From assembly GCF_024170505.1 (NCBI RefSeq), contig NZ_JALJYG010000004.1, positions 1 to 64,000 of the forward strand: a stretch of DNA of 64,000 bases, written 5' to 3'. The DNA is from Methanocalculus alkaliphilus. GTDB taxonomy: Archaea; Halobacteriota; Methanomicrobia; Methanomicrobiales; Methanocorpusculaceae. The notes beneath the pieces are model-generated. The model searched no databases, was not told the DNA's origin, and was given only the letters and a program-made list of their open reading frames with translations. Shown one piece after another: positions 54,614-63,062 of the stretch; the stretch's first letter is position 1; each line of letters opens with the position of its first letter. The translations under genes and the position numbers were made by a program.

Positions 54614-54956
54614 TCAGTTGCCATTATCTGCCAAAAAAAACTTCTCTGAAAGCAGGGTGATCTCCTCAAGGTCGATGACATGATGCCCCTCATCACGGAA
54701 CTGCTCTTTTCCGTCAATTTTCCTGGCGACCAGTGCATAATGTTCTTTCCGCTCGCCGTTCCTCCACCGCACACCTTCAGCCTTCTCCCTGAGAGCCGCG
54801 ATGACAGATCGTGCACCCCGGGTGCTGAGTTCGGAGCATTTGCACTCAAAGAATAGAGACGAGCCTATCCGTTCACCCACTTGGATTTCTAGGATGCTAG
54901 ACGTCCAAACGGAACCCGAGCTCATCATTACGATCAACGAAGGCTTGTTGAGACAT
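54614..54956 (-). pseudogene. Remnant of an archaeal AAA ATPase with C-terminal nuclease-like domain
   Basis: The minus-strand ATG at 54956 gives M-S-Q-Q-A-F-V-D-R-N-D-E-L-G-F, the N-terminal signature of archaeal P-loop ATPases, and meets a stop after 19 codons. In another frame the DNA continues directly with the family's C-terminal DUF234/PD-(D/E)xK-like part: S-S-L-F-F-E-C-K-C-S-E-L-S near 54845, ending in H-V-I-D-L-E-E-I. The whole central ATPase domain, with Walker motifs, is missing. The gene thus has an internal deletion plus a frameshift and is dead. Confidence 0.7.
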
Positions 54957-54978
54957 AAGTATACTACTTTGTCGTCAA
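54932..54978. repeat. Duplicated gene-start segment, copy 2
   Basis: This is the partner of 53647-53693. It includes the start of the ATPase remnant (ATG 54956, minus strand) and upstream promoter-side bases. The two copies share GATCAACGAAG and TTGTTGAGACAT exactly. Confidence 0.65.
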
Positions 54979-55106
54979 CTTACATGATATGGGTGATGGG
55001 GTTATTGCGATCGAAGATCGGAGCTGAGTCTACAGAGGGGTATTGAAGGAGCGGGAAAAACAAAGATCAGGCGTATTGATGACGGATTGTGAATCTGACT
55101 TCTTTA

Positions 55107-55180
55107 AGCCGCCAGGGGGATTCGAACCCCCGACCTGCTGATTACGAATCAGCCGCTATACCGGGCTAAGCCACGGCGGC
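55107..55180 (-). tRNA. tRNA-Thr (anticodon CGT)
   Basis: The minus strand folds into a 74-base cloverleaf. The acceptor stem is GCCGCCG/TGGCGGC with discriminator T. The anticodon arm GCTGA-TTCGTAA-TCAGC gives anticodon CGT. The T-arm is GGGGGTTCGAATCCCCC. No intron or encoded CCA. Confidence 0.96.
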
Positions 55181-55224
55181 AGTGTGTCAAATAGATTGGT
55201 GTTGAAAAGTATAAAAGGTTCTGA

Positions 55225-55518
55225 TCAGGAGTAGCCCCGCATCGTCACCGATTCGTTTGCCTTCTGCTCGGTCGGCTGTTCTATTGTCCCGAATTTGGAT
55301 TCAAACTCCTTTACGCTCTGGTCAAGAACCAGAAGCAGCTTCTTTGCATGTTTTGGGCTGATGGTGACGATTGCCTTTGCCTTTGCCTGGTTGATATTTG
55401 GTATCTGGTGGAGGAACATCAGGGTGAACTCGTCGTCACGGAAGGCGATCTGGATCATATTGCTATAGACCGGATCGAGACTCCCAGGAACATTAACGGT
55501 AATTTCCTTCTGGGTCAT
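55225..55518 (-). CDS. DUF3467 family protein
   Basis: The 97-residue protein matches the DUF3467 family: Y-S-N-M-I-Q-I-A-F-R-D-D-E-F-T-L-M-F near residues 18-35, and T-I-S-P-K-H-A-K-K-L-L-L-V-L near 52-65. Members occur in many bacteria and archaea and have no established function. It lies between tRNA-Thr and a divergent Cas4-like gene with only 20-40 bases between the starts. Confidence 0.88.
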   Translation of the reverse strand: MTQKEITVNVPGSLDPVYSNMIQIAFRDDEFTLMFLHQIPNINQAKAKAIVTISPKHAKKLLLVLDQSVKEFESKFGTIEQPTEQKANESVTMRGYS

Positions 55519-55539
55519 GCAAATCTATTAGCAGAGTGG

Positions 55540-56259
55540 ATGCAAAAACCTTTGTGTACAATGCTTCCCCCCTCCTTCGCCGGAAGGCCCGAATTCATCC
55601 CGATCTCCACCCTCGTCCGGGCCTCCGCCTGTCCGGTCCGGGTCTATCTTGAGCGCCACGATCCAATCCTGGAGCCATATGAATACACCGTTGCAAAACA
55701 GGTCGGCTACCATCTTGGTGACACTCTGGATGCTGATGCGATCTGGCGTGAGATCACCCTTGTCCGGCCGGACACCCCCATCTCCATGCAGGAGTATCTG
55801 CGAGGCTGCGTCTCTGTGTGTGCCGGGCTCTCCTGGCGTCTGCCACGGACTGTTGATCTCACCATCACGAACAGGCGGTATGCGGTATCCGGGCGTATCG
55901 ACTGGTTCTTCGATACTGAACCGAAGATCGGCATTCTTCGGGCAACACGGGCTCCTGATCATGGCGTCTGGAGGCAGGACCGGCTCAGGGCAGCCGGGTA
56001 CCTTCTTGCAGCCGAGGAGCTTGCCGATGAGACGGTCAGTGAGGTGCAGATAGCATACCTGCCCTCGGGAATCGTCCGCCGGGTTGTTCCGAATGCATCG
56101 GATCGCCGCACCCTCCTCTCCGTACTGAAGAGCGTGGAGGCGATCCATCGCGGAGAGACACCGCGTCCCCCGCCCAATGCCCCTTGTGATCGGTGCGGGA
56201 AGAAGGATCTCTGCAACAAGGAGCCGCCGACCCTCTTTGAGCGGTTCTTTAAAAGATAA
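55540..56259 (+). CDS. Cas4-like PD-(D/E)xK family protein, catalytic residues degenerate
   Basis: The ~239-residue protein has the Cas4 architecture: an N-terminal Cys in A-S-A-C-P-V-R-V-Y-L-E and three C-terminal Cys in C-D-R-C-G-K-K-D-L-C, which together would hold a 4Fe-4S cluster. The RecB-like core has S-G-R-I-D-W-F-F, giving the first Asp, but the expected E-x-K strand reads G-I-L-R-A-T-R-A-P and the following Q is R. The nuclease centre therefore seems lost. There is no CRISPR array or other cas gene in the window. Starts at 55540 and 55561 are both possible. Confidence 0.8.
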   Translation: MQKPLCTMLPPSFAGRPEFIPISTLVRASACPVRVYLERHDPILEPYEYTVAKQVGYHLGDTLDADAIWREITLVRPDTPISMQEYLRGCVSVCAGLSWRLPRTVDLTITNRRYAVSGRIDWFFDTEPKIGILRATRAPDHGVWRQDRLRAAGYLLAAEELADETVSEVQIAYLPSGIVRRVVPNASDRRTLLSVLKSVEAIHRGETPRPPPNAPCDRCGKKDLCNKEPPTLFERFFKR

Positions 56260-56271
56260 GGTGATAAATTA

Positions 56272-57198
56272 TCAGCGTTTCAGAAGCGTTTTGGAGATGA
56301 TATACTCGCCACGTGCCTCACGGGTGGTGCCGACGACGAGCCAGCGTTCATCTCCATGATCCTCGATCACCCCTGCCGCCTCGATAACCTCACCATTCCG
56401 GGCCTGGCCTGAGTAGGTATGGGTAAACGAGAGGACATAGGCGATCTCGTCATGGTCAACCTTATAGACTGCCGGGCTGTCAAAGGAGAGTGATGCGTCC
56501 GTCACAACCGCCTCGATCACACCTCGGCCAACCGGCTCACCTTTTTGTATTCTGACCCTGCTCAGATCCTCATATGCACGGGTATAGAGGAGATCAAAAT
56601 AGGTTCCCTCATATTCGCCCCGGTTGAATTTTCTGGCTTCGTGAGTGACGAACTCATCAAAAGAAATCTCAGGTACCCGCTTTGTATAGACCTTCTGCCA
56701 CATCTCACCGCTCATTGAGGGGATTCTGCCGGCTGCAACCGCCTCCTGCAACTGACGCTGTGCAGAGAACCAGTGATCCCCATACACCACGAGATCAATG
56801 TCCGATGCCTCATTCTCCAGTCCGCAGAGGAGGGAACCGGTGCAGCCGACCGCCCCCTCAGGAAGCGGGAAGAGCTTCATCAGCCGCTGGAGGCGGGGAA
56901 TACGATCCTGCATGGCTGCCATCATCTCCTCAGGCTTGAAGACACGGGCAATCTCTGATAGCGGTATTCGATGGACGGTATCAGCCCATTCAGGGCGGTT
57001 ATTTTGGATCCATGTGTACGCGTCCTCAAACTCTACCTTCCGGTACCGTACCCCGTCCGGTCCTCTTCGTTCCCCGTCGGGATCCGGGAGGTACCGGAGG
57101 ATACAGCCGGCATGCGTCTCGTTATCATAGACTGCGACCGAATAGATTGCCCCGTCTTCTGTGGCGACGAAATCCCTGAGCCGGATCGGTTTTGCCAC
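56272..57198 (-). CDS. Predicted nucleotidyltransferase (COG1665-like)
   Basis: The 308-residue protein contains the polymerase-beta-type nucleotidyltransferase signature G-S-L-L-C-G-L … S-D-I-D-L-V-V-Y near residues 120-140, with two catalytic Asp. An N-terminal region (1-90) and a C-terminal ~100-residue domain, possibly an OB-like RNA-binding fold, flank it. The target is unknown; tRNA or protein nucleotidylation are possibilities. It lies two bases downstream of the Sua5 gene on the same strand, which hints at a tRNA-related role. Confidence 0.75.
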   Translation of the reverse strand: MAKPIRLRDFVATEDGAIYSVAVYDNETHAGCILRYLPDPDGERRGPDGVRYRKVEFEDAYTWIQNNRPEWADTVHRIPLSEIARVFKPEEMMAAMQDRIPRLQRLMKLFPLPEGAVGCTGSLLCGLENEASDIDLVVYGDHWFSAQRQLQEAVAAGRIPSMSGEMWQKVYTKRVPEISFDEFVTHEARKFNRGEYEGTYFDLLYTRAYEDLSRVRIQKGEPVGRGVIEAVVTDASLSFDSPAVYKVDHDEIAYVLSFTHTYSGQARNGEVIEAAGVIEDHGDERWLVVGTTREARGEYIISKTLLKR

Positions 57199-57200
57199 CG

Positions 57201-57779
57201 TCAGCCCATCCTGATGAGGTAGTCGACGATCTCGTCAAGCTGACTGCCCGGCCTGATGATCTCTTTGTTCTGGAGATCCACGACCGTGCTTGGTGTTCCC
57301 GGCAGCTCTCCCCCATCGACGACGAGATCATTTCTGACATTCACTTCAGAGATACGCCTTGGGGAGATCTCACCGGAGATATTGGCGCTTGTTGCGGTGA
57401 TCGGGGCATCCAGCTCCCTGATGATGGCAAGTGCGATCTTGTGATCCGGCCATCTGATCCCGATCTTCCCGGTTCCTCCGGTCAGTTCATCAGGAACACA
57501 TCCTTTTGCCTCGAGTATCACGGTGACGGGGCCCGGGAGGAACCTGTTGATGAACCCCATCGCCTTCTCATCAATATATGCGACACAGGCGAGCATCTCG
57601 ATGTCGGAGACTGCTATTGATACCGGCTTTCCCCGAAGCCTGCTCTTCGCCTCATAGACCCGTTCAATTGCTATATCAGAGAACGCATCGCCACCAAGAC
57701 CATAGATGGTATCTGTCGGGTAGACGATGATCCCGTCCCGCCGAAGTACGGTTACAGCACGCTGAATTATATCATCCAT
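57201..57779 (-). CDS. sua5: L-threonylcarbamoyladenylate synthase (Sua5/YrdC family)
   Basis: The 192-residue YrdC-fold protein has G-I-I-V-Y-P-T-D-T-I-Y-G-L-G-G-D-A near residues 16-32, K-S-R-L-R-G-K-P-V near 44-52, and T-S-A-N-I-S-G near 135. It makes the threonylcarbamoyl-AMP used for t6A37 of tRNA. It is the short form without the Sua5 C-terminal domain. Its start overlaps the stop of the ACT-domain gene by one base, and the nucleotidyltransferase follows. The TrmO fusion at 46.6 kb acts on the same tRNA base. Confidence 0.93.
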   Translation of the reverse strand: MDDIIQRAVTVLRRDGIIVYPTDTIYGLGGDAFSDIAIERVYEAKSRLRGKPVSIAVSDIEMLACVAYIDEKAMGFINRFLPGPVTVILEAKGCVPDELTGGTGKIGIRWPDHKIALAIIRELDAPITATSANISGEISPRRISEVNVRNDLVVDGGELPGTPSTVVDLQNKEIIRPGSQLDEIVDYLIRMG

Positions 57780-58453
57780 CAGAATTCACGCCCTTTTACA
57801 CGATTTATATCAAAAACTGCCTTCCCAGAGACATGCATTACGGCAAAGACCCCTGCCTGGATCGGATCCGTGACAACGAGATCGGCATGATCAACGACGC
57901 TTCCTGCCATCTTCAGGGCTATCACGGGTATCCCTTCTGCCTTCACATTCTCCACCGCCTTGCTGATCTTTCCACCCATGATGGAGCCGGCAAGAACCAG
58001 TATCGATGCACGGGGCAGTCTGGTGACGGCATCCACCGCAAGAGCGAGCGTCTCCTCCCCCACAAGAGGGATTGTATCCACCGAGATCCGCTCTCCCCGG
58101 ATATTATGCCGATCAGCCTCGTTCACAGCACCCATTGCGACCTGGGCGACCTGGGCGCCGCCCCCGATGATGATCACCCGCTGTCCGAATATCTTTGAGA
58201 AGGATTCGTGGGTCTCCACCTCCCGGACATAGGGATGGGCGGCAAGGTCTGCAACGATTGCTCCATAATCCTCGACCTCCTCAATCTCGAGATCTGCCCA
58301 GGCAAGCCCCGCCTCAGGCCCTCTTTTTATGATCTCCTGCTGAATCGTCAGGATATTGACATTATGGCTTGCAAGAATGATGGCAATATCCCGGAGAACA
58401 CCCCGTTTGTTCTCTGTAATTATGCTGATGGCGTAGCTCTGAGAAGAGTGCAT
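57779..58453 (-). CDS. ACT-domain protein (DUF5612 family)
   Basis: Residues about 5-80 form an ACT domain (S-I-I-T-E-N-K-R-G-V-L-R-D-I-A-I-I-L-A), the type that binds amino acids or other small ligands. The rest (about 90-224) matches an archaeal domain with G-G-A-Q-V-A-Q-V-A-M-G-A and G-S-I-M-G-G-K-I-S-K-A-V, repeated Gly-rich strands of unknown function. It is the first gene of the sua5 operon, just downstream of tRNA-Gly on the same strand. A regulator of amino-acid metabolism is plausible but unproven. Confidence 0.82.
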   Translation of the reverse strand: MHSSQSYAISIITENKRGVLRDIAIILASHNVNILTIQQEIIKRGPEAGLAWADLEIEEVEDYGAIVADLAAHPYVREVETHESFSKIFGQRVIIIGGGAQVAQVAMGAVNEADRHNIRGERISVDTIPLVGEETLALAVDAVTRLPRASILVLAGSIMGGKISKAVENVKAEGIPVIALKMAGSVVDHADLVVTDPIQAGVFAVMHVSGKAVFDINRVKGREF

Positions 58454-58458
58454 TCCGA

Positions 58459-58529
58459 TGCGATAACCGGGATTCGAACCCGGGCTAGAGGCTTGGGAAG
58501 CCCCTGTCCTACCACTAGACTATTATCGC
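58459..58529 (-). tRNA. tRNA-Gly (anticodon CCC)
   Basis: On the minus strand a 71-base cloverleaf begins GCGATAA and ends TTATCGC with discriminator A. The anticodon arm GGGGC-TTCCCAA-GCCTC gives anticodon CCC. The T-arm is CCGGGTTCGAATCCCGG. No intron is seen. Confidence 0.95.
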
Positions 58530-58667
58530 GTTTCCTCATTCTATCTGCGTTCTGGCATATAGAAGTTTTTGTTTCGGACACAGGGATGCGGAACAGACAG
58601 GGGGCGTTGATGGGGAATCAAAGGAATTTCGCCACCCTGTATTCATTGATTAATTTATGTTGTCTCA

Positions 58668-59921
58668 TCAGGGCAGACCGGCATTAAACCTCGTCTGGAT
58701 CTCAGCCGGGCTTAACGCCCGCTCGTATGTGCTGAGGCCGCGGATCTCGCCGTCGAATTTTCGTTGATTCAGGCTTCCGCCAAAGGTAATGCCATCGGGA
58801 CCGCCGACCTGATATGCACCTGGTGATGGCCTCAGTCCCACAGTACTCACTCCCAGACTGCGCTCTGGATTGCCGTTCACGTAGATGAGAAGGTGGCCAG
58901 TCTCCTGGTTGTACACCCCGGTCAGGTAATACCATATGCCTTCCATGGGCTGTGTATCTGACTGAATATAATCCCCGACGCCTGTTGAATCCGGTGTTCT
59001 GATAGCAATCTCAAATCGTGTATTGCCATGGTTATGCAGGAGGTGGTATCGTCGGTTACTATCGGTGTTACCATCAATGACAACTGTTGCCCACCGCTCA
59101 TTATTTGAACCGGGAGCCGGATTCTTATTCCACTTCACCCACGCCTCGACTGTAAAGCCTGCAATCTCAGAGGTAACCACAATCTCCTTTGCGGTAGAGT
59201 TGGATCCGAAACTGTTCGCCACCGTAAGTGTAACGGTGTAGGTCCCCGGATCGGTGAAGGTATGCTCCGGGCTCTGCGCAGTCGATGTCCCCCCGTCCCC
59301 AAAGTCCCATATCCAGGATCCGATCACGCCGGTCGAGGTATCGGTGAACTGGACGGTAAGGGGTGCTGGTCCTGAATACTGATCAGCAGCAAAGCCTGCT
59401 ACAGGCGGATCAGCCGGCCCCGGCCCGCTGCCTGCCATGGCAAGGGTGGATCCAAATACAAGTACCTTGGCATTCGTGTCGATGATGACAAGGTCAAGAG
59501 ATCCTGCAGGAAAGCCGGTGCCTGCCCCGGCAGCGTTTCTATCCTTTGTGATCTTTGGGCCTTCTGCTGTATTATAGAGGTAGATCGTCTCTCCCGGCTT
59601 CCATGTGACGGGATCGTCTGCTCGCGCCAGCACCGATCCGCCCCCGGCCGCCGTTGTCCTGATATCGATCGGGATGCCACGGGCGGCGCCTGATCCATTC
59701 AGGAAGACATCGTCGCCGCCCCGGTGGGTGATGGTGAGAAACTCTGTTCCGTTGACTATGTCCACGTCCGTCCCGACGGCGACATACGCTGACTTTTCGA
59801 GGCCTCCGGGAATGCCGTAGATGAAGGCGTAGATGATTATCGCGATGAGTGTGGTGAGGAGGACGAGCAGCATGACGCTGATTGCCGGGGTGACTGCATC
59901 GTGATGTTTTCTTGCAACCAT
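58668..59921 (-). CDS. Archaeal pilin-like surface protein with PKD and LamG-like domains
   Basis: The 417-residue protein starts with an archaeal type IV pilin N-terminal domain: a short basic head, then A-V-T-P-A-I-S-V-M-L-L-V-L-L-T-T-L and more hydrophobic residues at about 8-37. It continues with the shared Y-V-A-V-G-T domain (40-155). A PKD domain follows (about 165-250, with W-I-W-D-F-G-D-G-G-T-S), then a LamG/concanavalin-like domain (about 255-417, with F-T-V-E-A-W-V-K-W-N and L-I-Y-V-N-G-N-P-E). GGAGG lies seven bases before ATG 59921, which fixes the start. It is probably a cell-surface or adhesive filament component, perhaps carbohydrate-binding. Confidence 0.85.
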   Translation of the reverse strand: MVARKHHDAVTPAISVMLLVLLTTLIAIIIYAFIYGIPGGLEKSAYVAVGTDVDIVNGTEFLTITHRGGDDVFLNGSGAARGIPIDIRTTAAGGGSVLARADDPVTWKPGETIYLYNTAEGPKITKDRNAAGAGTGFPAGSLDLVIIDTNAKVLVFGSTLAMAGSGPGPADPPVAGFAADQYSGPAPLTVQFTDTSTGVIGSWIWDFGDGGTSTAQSPEHTFTDPGTYTVTLTVANSFGSNSTAKEIVVTSEIAGFTVEAWVKWNKNPAPGSNNERWATVVIDGNTDSNRRYHLLHNHGNTRFEIAIRTPDSTGVGDYIQSDTQPMEGIWYYLTGVYNQETGHLLIYVNGNPERSLGVSTVGLRPSPGAYQVGGPDGITFGGSLNQRKFDGEIRGLSTYERALSPAEIQTRFNAGLP

Positions 59922-60029
59922 GTCTGTATCCTCCAAAAACCTCTGAATTATTAAAATAATATATTATAAATCTATACTATTCTACTTTTGTTTCATGTTT
60001 CAATAGAACGTTGGTGACGATAATATTGA

Positions 60030-60911
60030 TTATCCGGTCACCTCAACCTCCTGTATCCAGTTCTGGTTGAGTTGCAGGAGTATCCGTAATCTGATCTCTT
60101 TTGCTCCGTCAGTTGACTCGATGATGATTGGAGTGACCACAGCAGTTCCGACTCCGGCAAAGTTCCGGTTTGTGTATGTCAGGGTAGCAATGCCATTGCT
60201 GTTGATATTTGGATTCCATACGGCATTGGCTGAGATGACGACTGCCTGATCGACAAGTGCATTGCCGGGACGCTCACGAAGTGAGGCAGCACCTGGCAGA
60301 CTTCCATCATATGGGGTGCCATCCGGGTTATTCACCCTGAAGGTTATCGAGGTCTGTGTATGGGTTACATACTCGACTGCCTCGGGAATTGGTGATGGCG
60401 TGGGAACGGGGCCGGGCAGCAATCCTTGAACGGATATATGTTCCATAAAGACCAGCAGCTGGGATGCAATATCAACTGCGGTAATTGATCGTTCACCCGG
60501 TGCACATCCAATACCGGAACTGATGGCAATCATCCTGTCCTTTGTGAGGCGGGGTCCCTCAGATGTATTGAACATATAGATGCTTTCTCCCGGGCCCCAG
60601 TTCATGGGGGCAAGCGGAACCGCCCGGACTCTTTGGCTTTGCATGGTGACAAAGAGATCAAGTACTTTTCCCTTTTCTGCGCCGGTTGTGTTCAGGAAGA
60701 TGGTATCCCCGCCTTTATGCCGGAGTTCGATGTAGGGTGTGCCATCGGGATCATGGAGTTCGCTCTCAATGGCGATGAACGGCGGCTGGACAACTGTGGA
60801 GGTGAGGCCATAGATAGAGCCATAGATGATGATTGCAAGTATGGAGACGAGGGCGATCATCAGGAATACGCCAATTACCTGAGACACTGCATCATTTGGT
60901 TGGGATTTCAT
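60030..60911 (-). CDS. Archaeal type IV pilin-like surface protein
   Basis: The 293-residue protein has a pilin-type N terminus (N-D-A-V-S-Q-V-I-G-V-F-L-M-I-A-L-V) and the same 120-residue domain as its neighbours (Y-I-E-L-R-H-K-G-G-D-T-I-F-L-N-T-T-G-A). A unique C-terminal domain of about 110 residues follows, rich in Thr and Val (T-S-I-T-F-R-V-N-N-P-D-G-T-P-Y). A Pro-rich linker (P-G-P-V-P-T-P-S-P-I-P) separates the two. The start at 60911 is preceded by GGAAGGAG. A second, upstream ATG is in frame but lies within this site. Confidence 0.82.
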   Translation of the reverse strand: MKSQPNDAVSQVIGVFLMIALVSILAIIIYGSIYGLTSTVVQPPFIAIESELHDPDGTPYIELRHKGGDTIFLNTTGAEKGKVLDLFVTMQSQRVRAVPLAPMNWGPGESIYMFNTSEGPRLTKDRMIAISSGIGCAPGERSITAVDIASQLLVFMEHISVQGLLPGPVPTPSPIPEAVEYVTHTQTSITFRVNNPDGTPYDGSLPGAASLRERPGNALVDQAVVISANAVWNPNINSNGIATLTYTNRNFAGVGTAVVTPIIIESTDGAKEIRLRILLQLNQNWIQEVEVTG

Positions 60912-60980
60912 GTCTGCTCCTTCCATGGTCCGTTCTGTATGGCGGTTGGTTCTGATTGCCGGGGCTCCAAAAGATAGAGA

Positions 60981-62891
60981 TCAGAATGGATAATCATTCG
61001 GATCTCCGATGTACTGGTCAAGGTTCTTGAAGGTGACCTGTGTCCCGCCACTCGTTACATAGAACCCGTCACGGGCAATGACGACACCTTCGAGGATTGC
61101 CCCGTTAAAGGTGACCCTGCCGTTTGGTGCAAAGAAGACACCTTTAATCACATTATCATCTCCTGTAATTGTAATATCCCCTGAATGGGCTATGATGATG
61201 ACATTTTCATATGGGGGAGGATTTGGCCACCAACTTACCGCTCCTGTATAACTTGGTGCATAAATCTTCATGTTACTTATCAAGGGACTCTCTGACACAT
61301 ACCCACGTGCTGCGTACCAGTCAGCAGATTTTGTGGAGGGAATATCCTGATCCGGCATGTCGAATCCGGGGACCGATGAATCTTGTATACATCTATCTAA
61401 AATATATTGAACCTCAGGTGGATATGGTTCATTGAAGTGATGTACTAAAGTACCTGTATAATATAATCTGGTATTCTCTGAAAAAATAAAGTCATTGACT
61501 CCAGTTTCTCCAAGGATAAGGTTTCCATCGATATAGAATGTTCCATGCAAAATTACTCCTCTGATTGAGGCATCGCCTTTGACATAGACATCACCATAAA
61601 TATTTCTACTCCCTCCATTAAGGTTCATGTTTCCGTTTACATAGATATTACCTGGCTGAGTAGATGATCCAAGTCCCGCACTCCCAGATAGAAGATTCAC
61701 GTCTCCATCAAAGTATATGGTTGAAACTGCTACCGCGGCTCCCTGATTAATATCAGCAGTTGTGAACCCACCGGTGATCACCACCGTGGCTCCAGGTCCG
61801 GTGACACTATTCCCACTGAAACTGAGCACATTCCCATACACAAAGACGTTCTCATCGATGACGAAATCGACAAAACCCTTTGCGTGTATGAAATTGGTCT
61901 TTGTAATTGAATCATTCCCTGCTGCATTTGCCACCGTCAGTGTAACATTATAATACCCGGCCGTGGTGTAAGTATGGATCGGATGTTGTTCAACCGATGT
62001 TGTTCCGTCTCCAAAGTCCCAATCCCATGCATCAGGTGTGCCTGTGGAGGTATCGGTAAACTGGATGATTAATGGGATCTCTCCTTCGGTAGCGTTTGCA
62101 ACAAAGTTAGCTACCGGGAGTGGATCAACCGGGTTTATAACGATGATGAAATTCTCTTTTGTTTTAATACTACTCCCATTCGGGTTTGATGCCGTCAGGG
62201 TGACGGTGAAGGAACCGGGACTACTGAATGTATGCATCGGGTTTTGTAGGGCAGATATATTCCCGTCACCGAAGCTCCAGCTCCACGCCGTTGGCAGCCC
62301 GGTGGATTGGTCGATGAACTGTACAGTAAGTGGGGGATATCCTGATGTGGTGTTGGCTGTGAAGTTTGCTACCGGCACCTCAGAGGGATCCGGAATCCAT
62401 CCTCCTCCGGCGATTGTCTTTCCAAACACCAGAACATCAGCATCGGTATCAACGATTATAAGATCTATTGACCGCCCCCCGAATCCAAGGGAGGTCATGG
62501 CAGATGTCCGATTGGTTGTGATGACCGGGCCTGTTGATGTGGTATAGATATACAATGTCTGGCCGGCACCCCAGACAATCGGACCATCAGGCTCTGCACG
62601 TATCTGCTCTCCACCCGCATGAGTGATCCTGACATCGATCTTCGGGCTCCGTTCAGCACCAGATCCATTCAGGGCTACGGTATCCCCGTTCTTATGATGG
62701 AGTGTTATATAATCAGAACCATTCATTGACTCAACATTTGACTCAACTGCAATATAGGCAGTTTTCGTTAAACCCCCGGGGATTCCGTACACGAGGGCAA
62801 ATACAATAGCACCGAGGGCGAGCACCATGAGTATAATCAGGATGGTACTGACAACCGCTGTCACTGCTTCTTCATTCAATCCTGACGCCAT
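60981..62891 (-). CDS. Archaeal pilin-like protein with two PKD domains and beta-helix-like C-terminal module
   Basis: The 636-residue protein has a pilin-type N-terminal helix (about 8-35) and the shared N-terminal domain. Two PKD domains follow (about 170-255 with W-S-W-S-F-G-D-G-N and 260-340 with W-D-W-D-F-G-D-G-T). The C-terminal module (about 345-636) has repeating short strands of the form Y-V-N-G-N-M-N-L-N-G-G-S and I-Y-G-D-V-Y-V-K-G-D, like polymer-forming beta-helical proteins, and ends G-D-P-N-D-Y-P-F. The same module makes up the next gene. These domains suggest a surface-exposed filament or adhesin. Confidence 0.85.
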   Translation of the reverse strand: MASGLNEEAVTAVVSTILIILMVLALGAIVFALVYGIPGGLTKTAYIAVESNVESMNGSDYITLHHKNGDTVALNGSGAERSPKIDVRITHAGGEQIRAEPDGPIVWGAGQTLYIYTTSTGPVITTNRTSAMTSLGFGGRSIDLIIVDTDADVLVFGKTIAGGGWIPDPSEVPVANFTANTTSGYPPLTVQFIDQSTGLPTAWSWSFGDGNISALQNPMHTFSSPGSFTVTLTASNPNGSSIKTKENFIIVINPVDPLPVANFVANATEGEIPLIIQFTDTSTGTPDAWDWDFGDGTTSVEQHPIHTYTTAGYYNVTLTVANAAGNDSITKTNFIHAKGFVDFVIDENVFVYGNVLSFSGNSVTGPGATVVITGGFTTADINQGAAVAVSTIYFDGDVNLLSGSAGLGSSTQPGNIYVNGNMNLNGGSRNIYGDVYVKGDASIRGVILHGTFYIDGNLILGETGVNDFIFSENTRLYYTGTLVHHFNEPYPPEVQYILDRCIQDSSVPGFDMPDQDIPSTKSADWYAARGYVSESPLISNMKIYAPSYTGAVSWWPNPPPYENVIIIAHSGDITITGDDNVIKGVFFAPNGRVTFNGAILEGVVIARDGFYVTSGGTQVTFKNLDQYIGDPNDYPF

Positions 62892-63062
62892 CTTTCTCTC
62901 CAGGTTGATTATTGCATTGATAGAGTGATATATGGTAATAATGTTACAGTGAGTTTATTAATATTTTCATCCAACATTTGAAGTATGATATATGTTTGAA
63001 ATGAACATTGTTAAGAAATAAGGTTTCTTTTTATAATATTGGTGATCTTCATAGTCTTCTCC

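Noticed and set aside
55540-56259. A CRISPR-Cas locus around the Cas4-like gene
   Set aside because: No repeat array and no cas1, cas2 or effector gene is present within the window.
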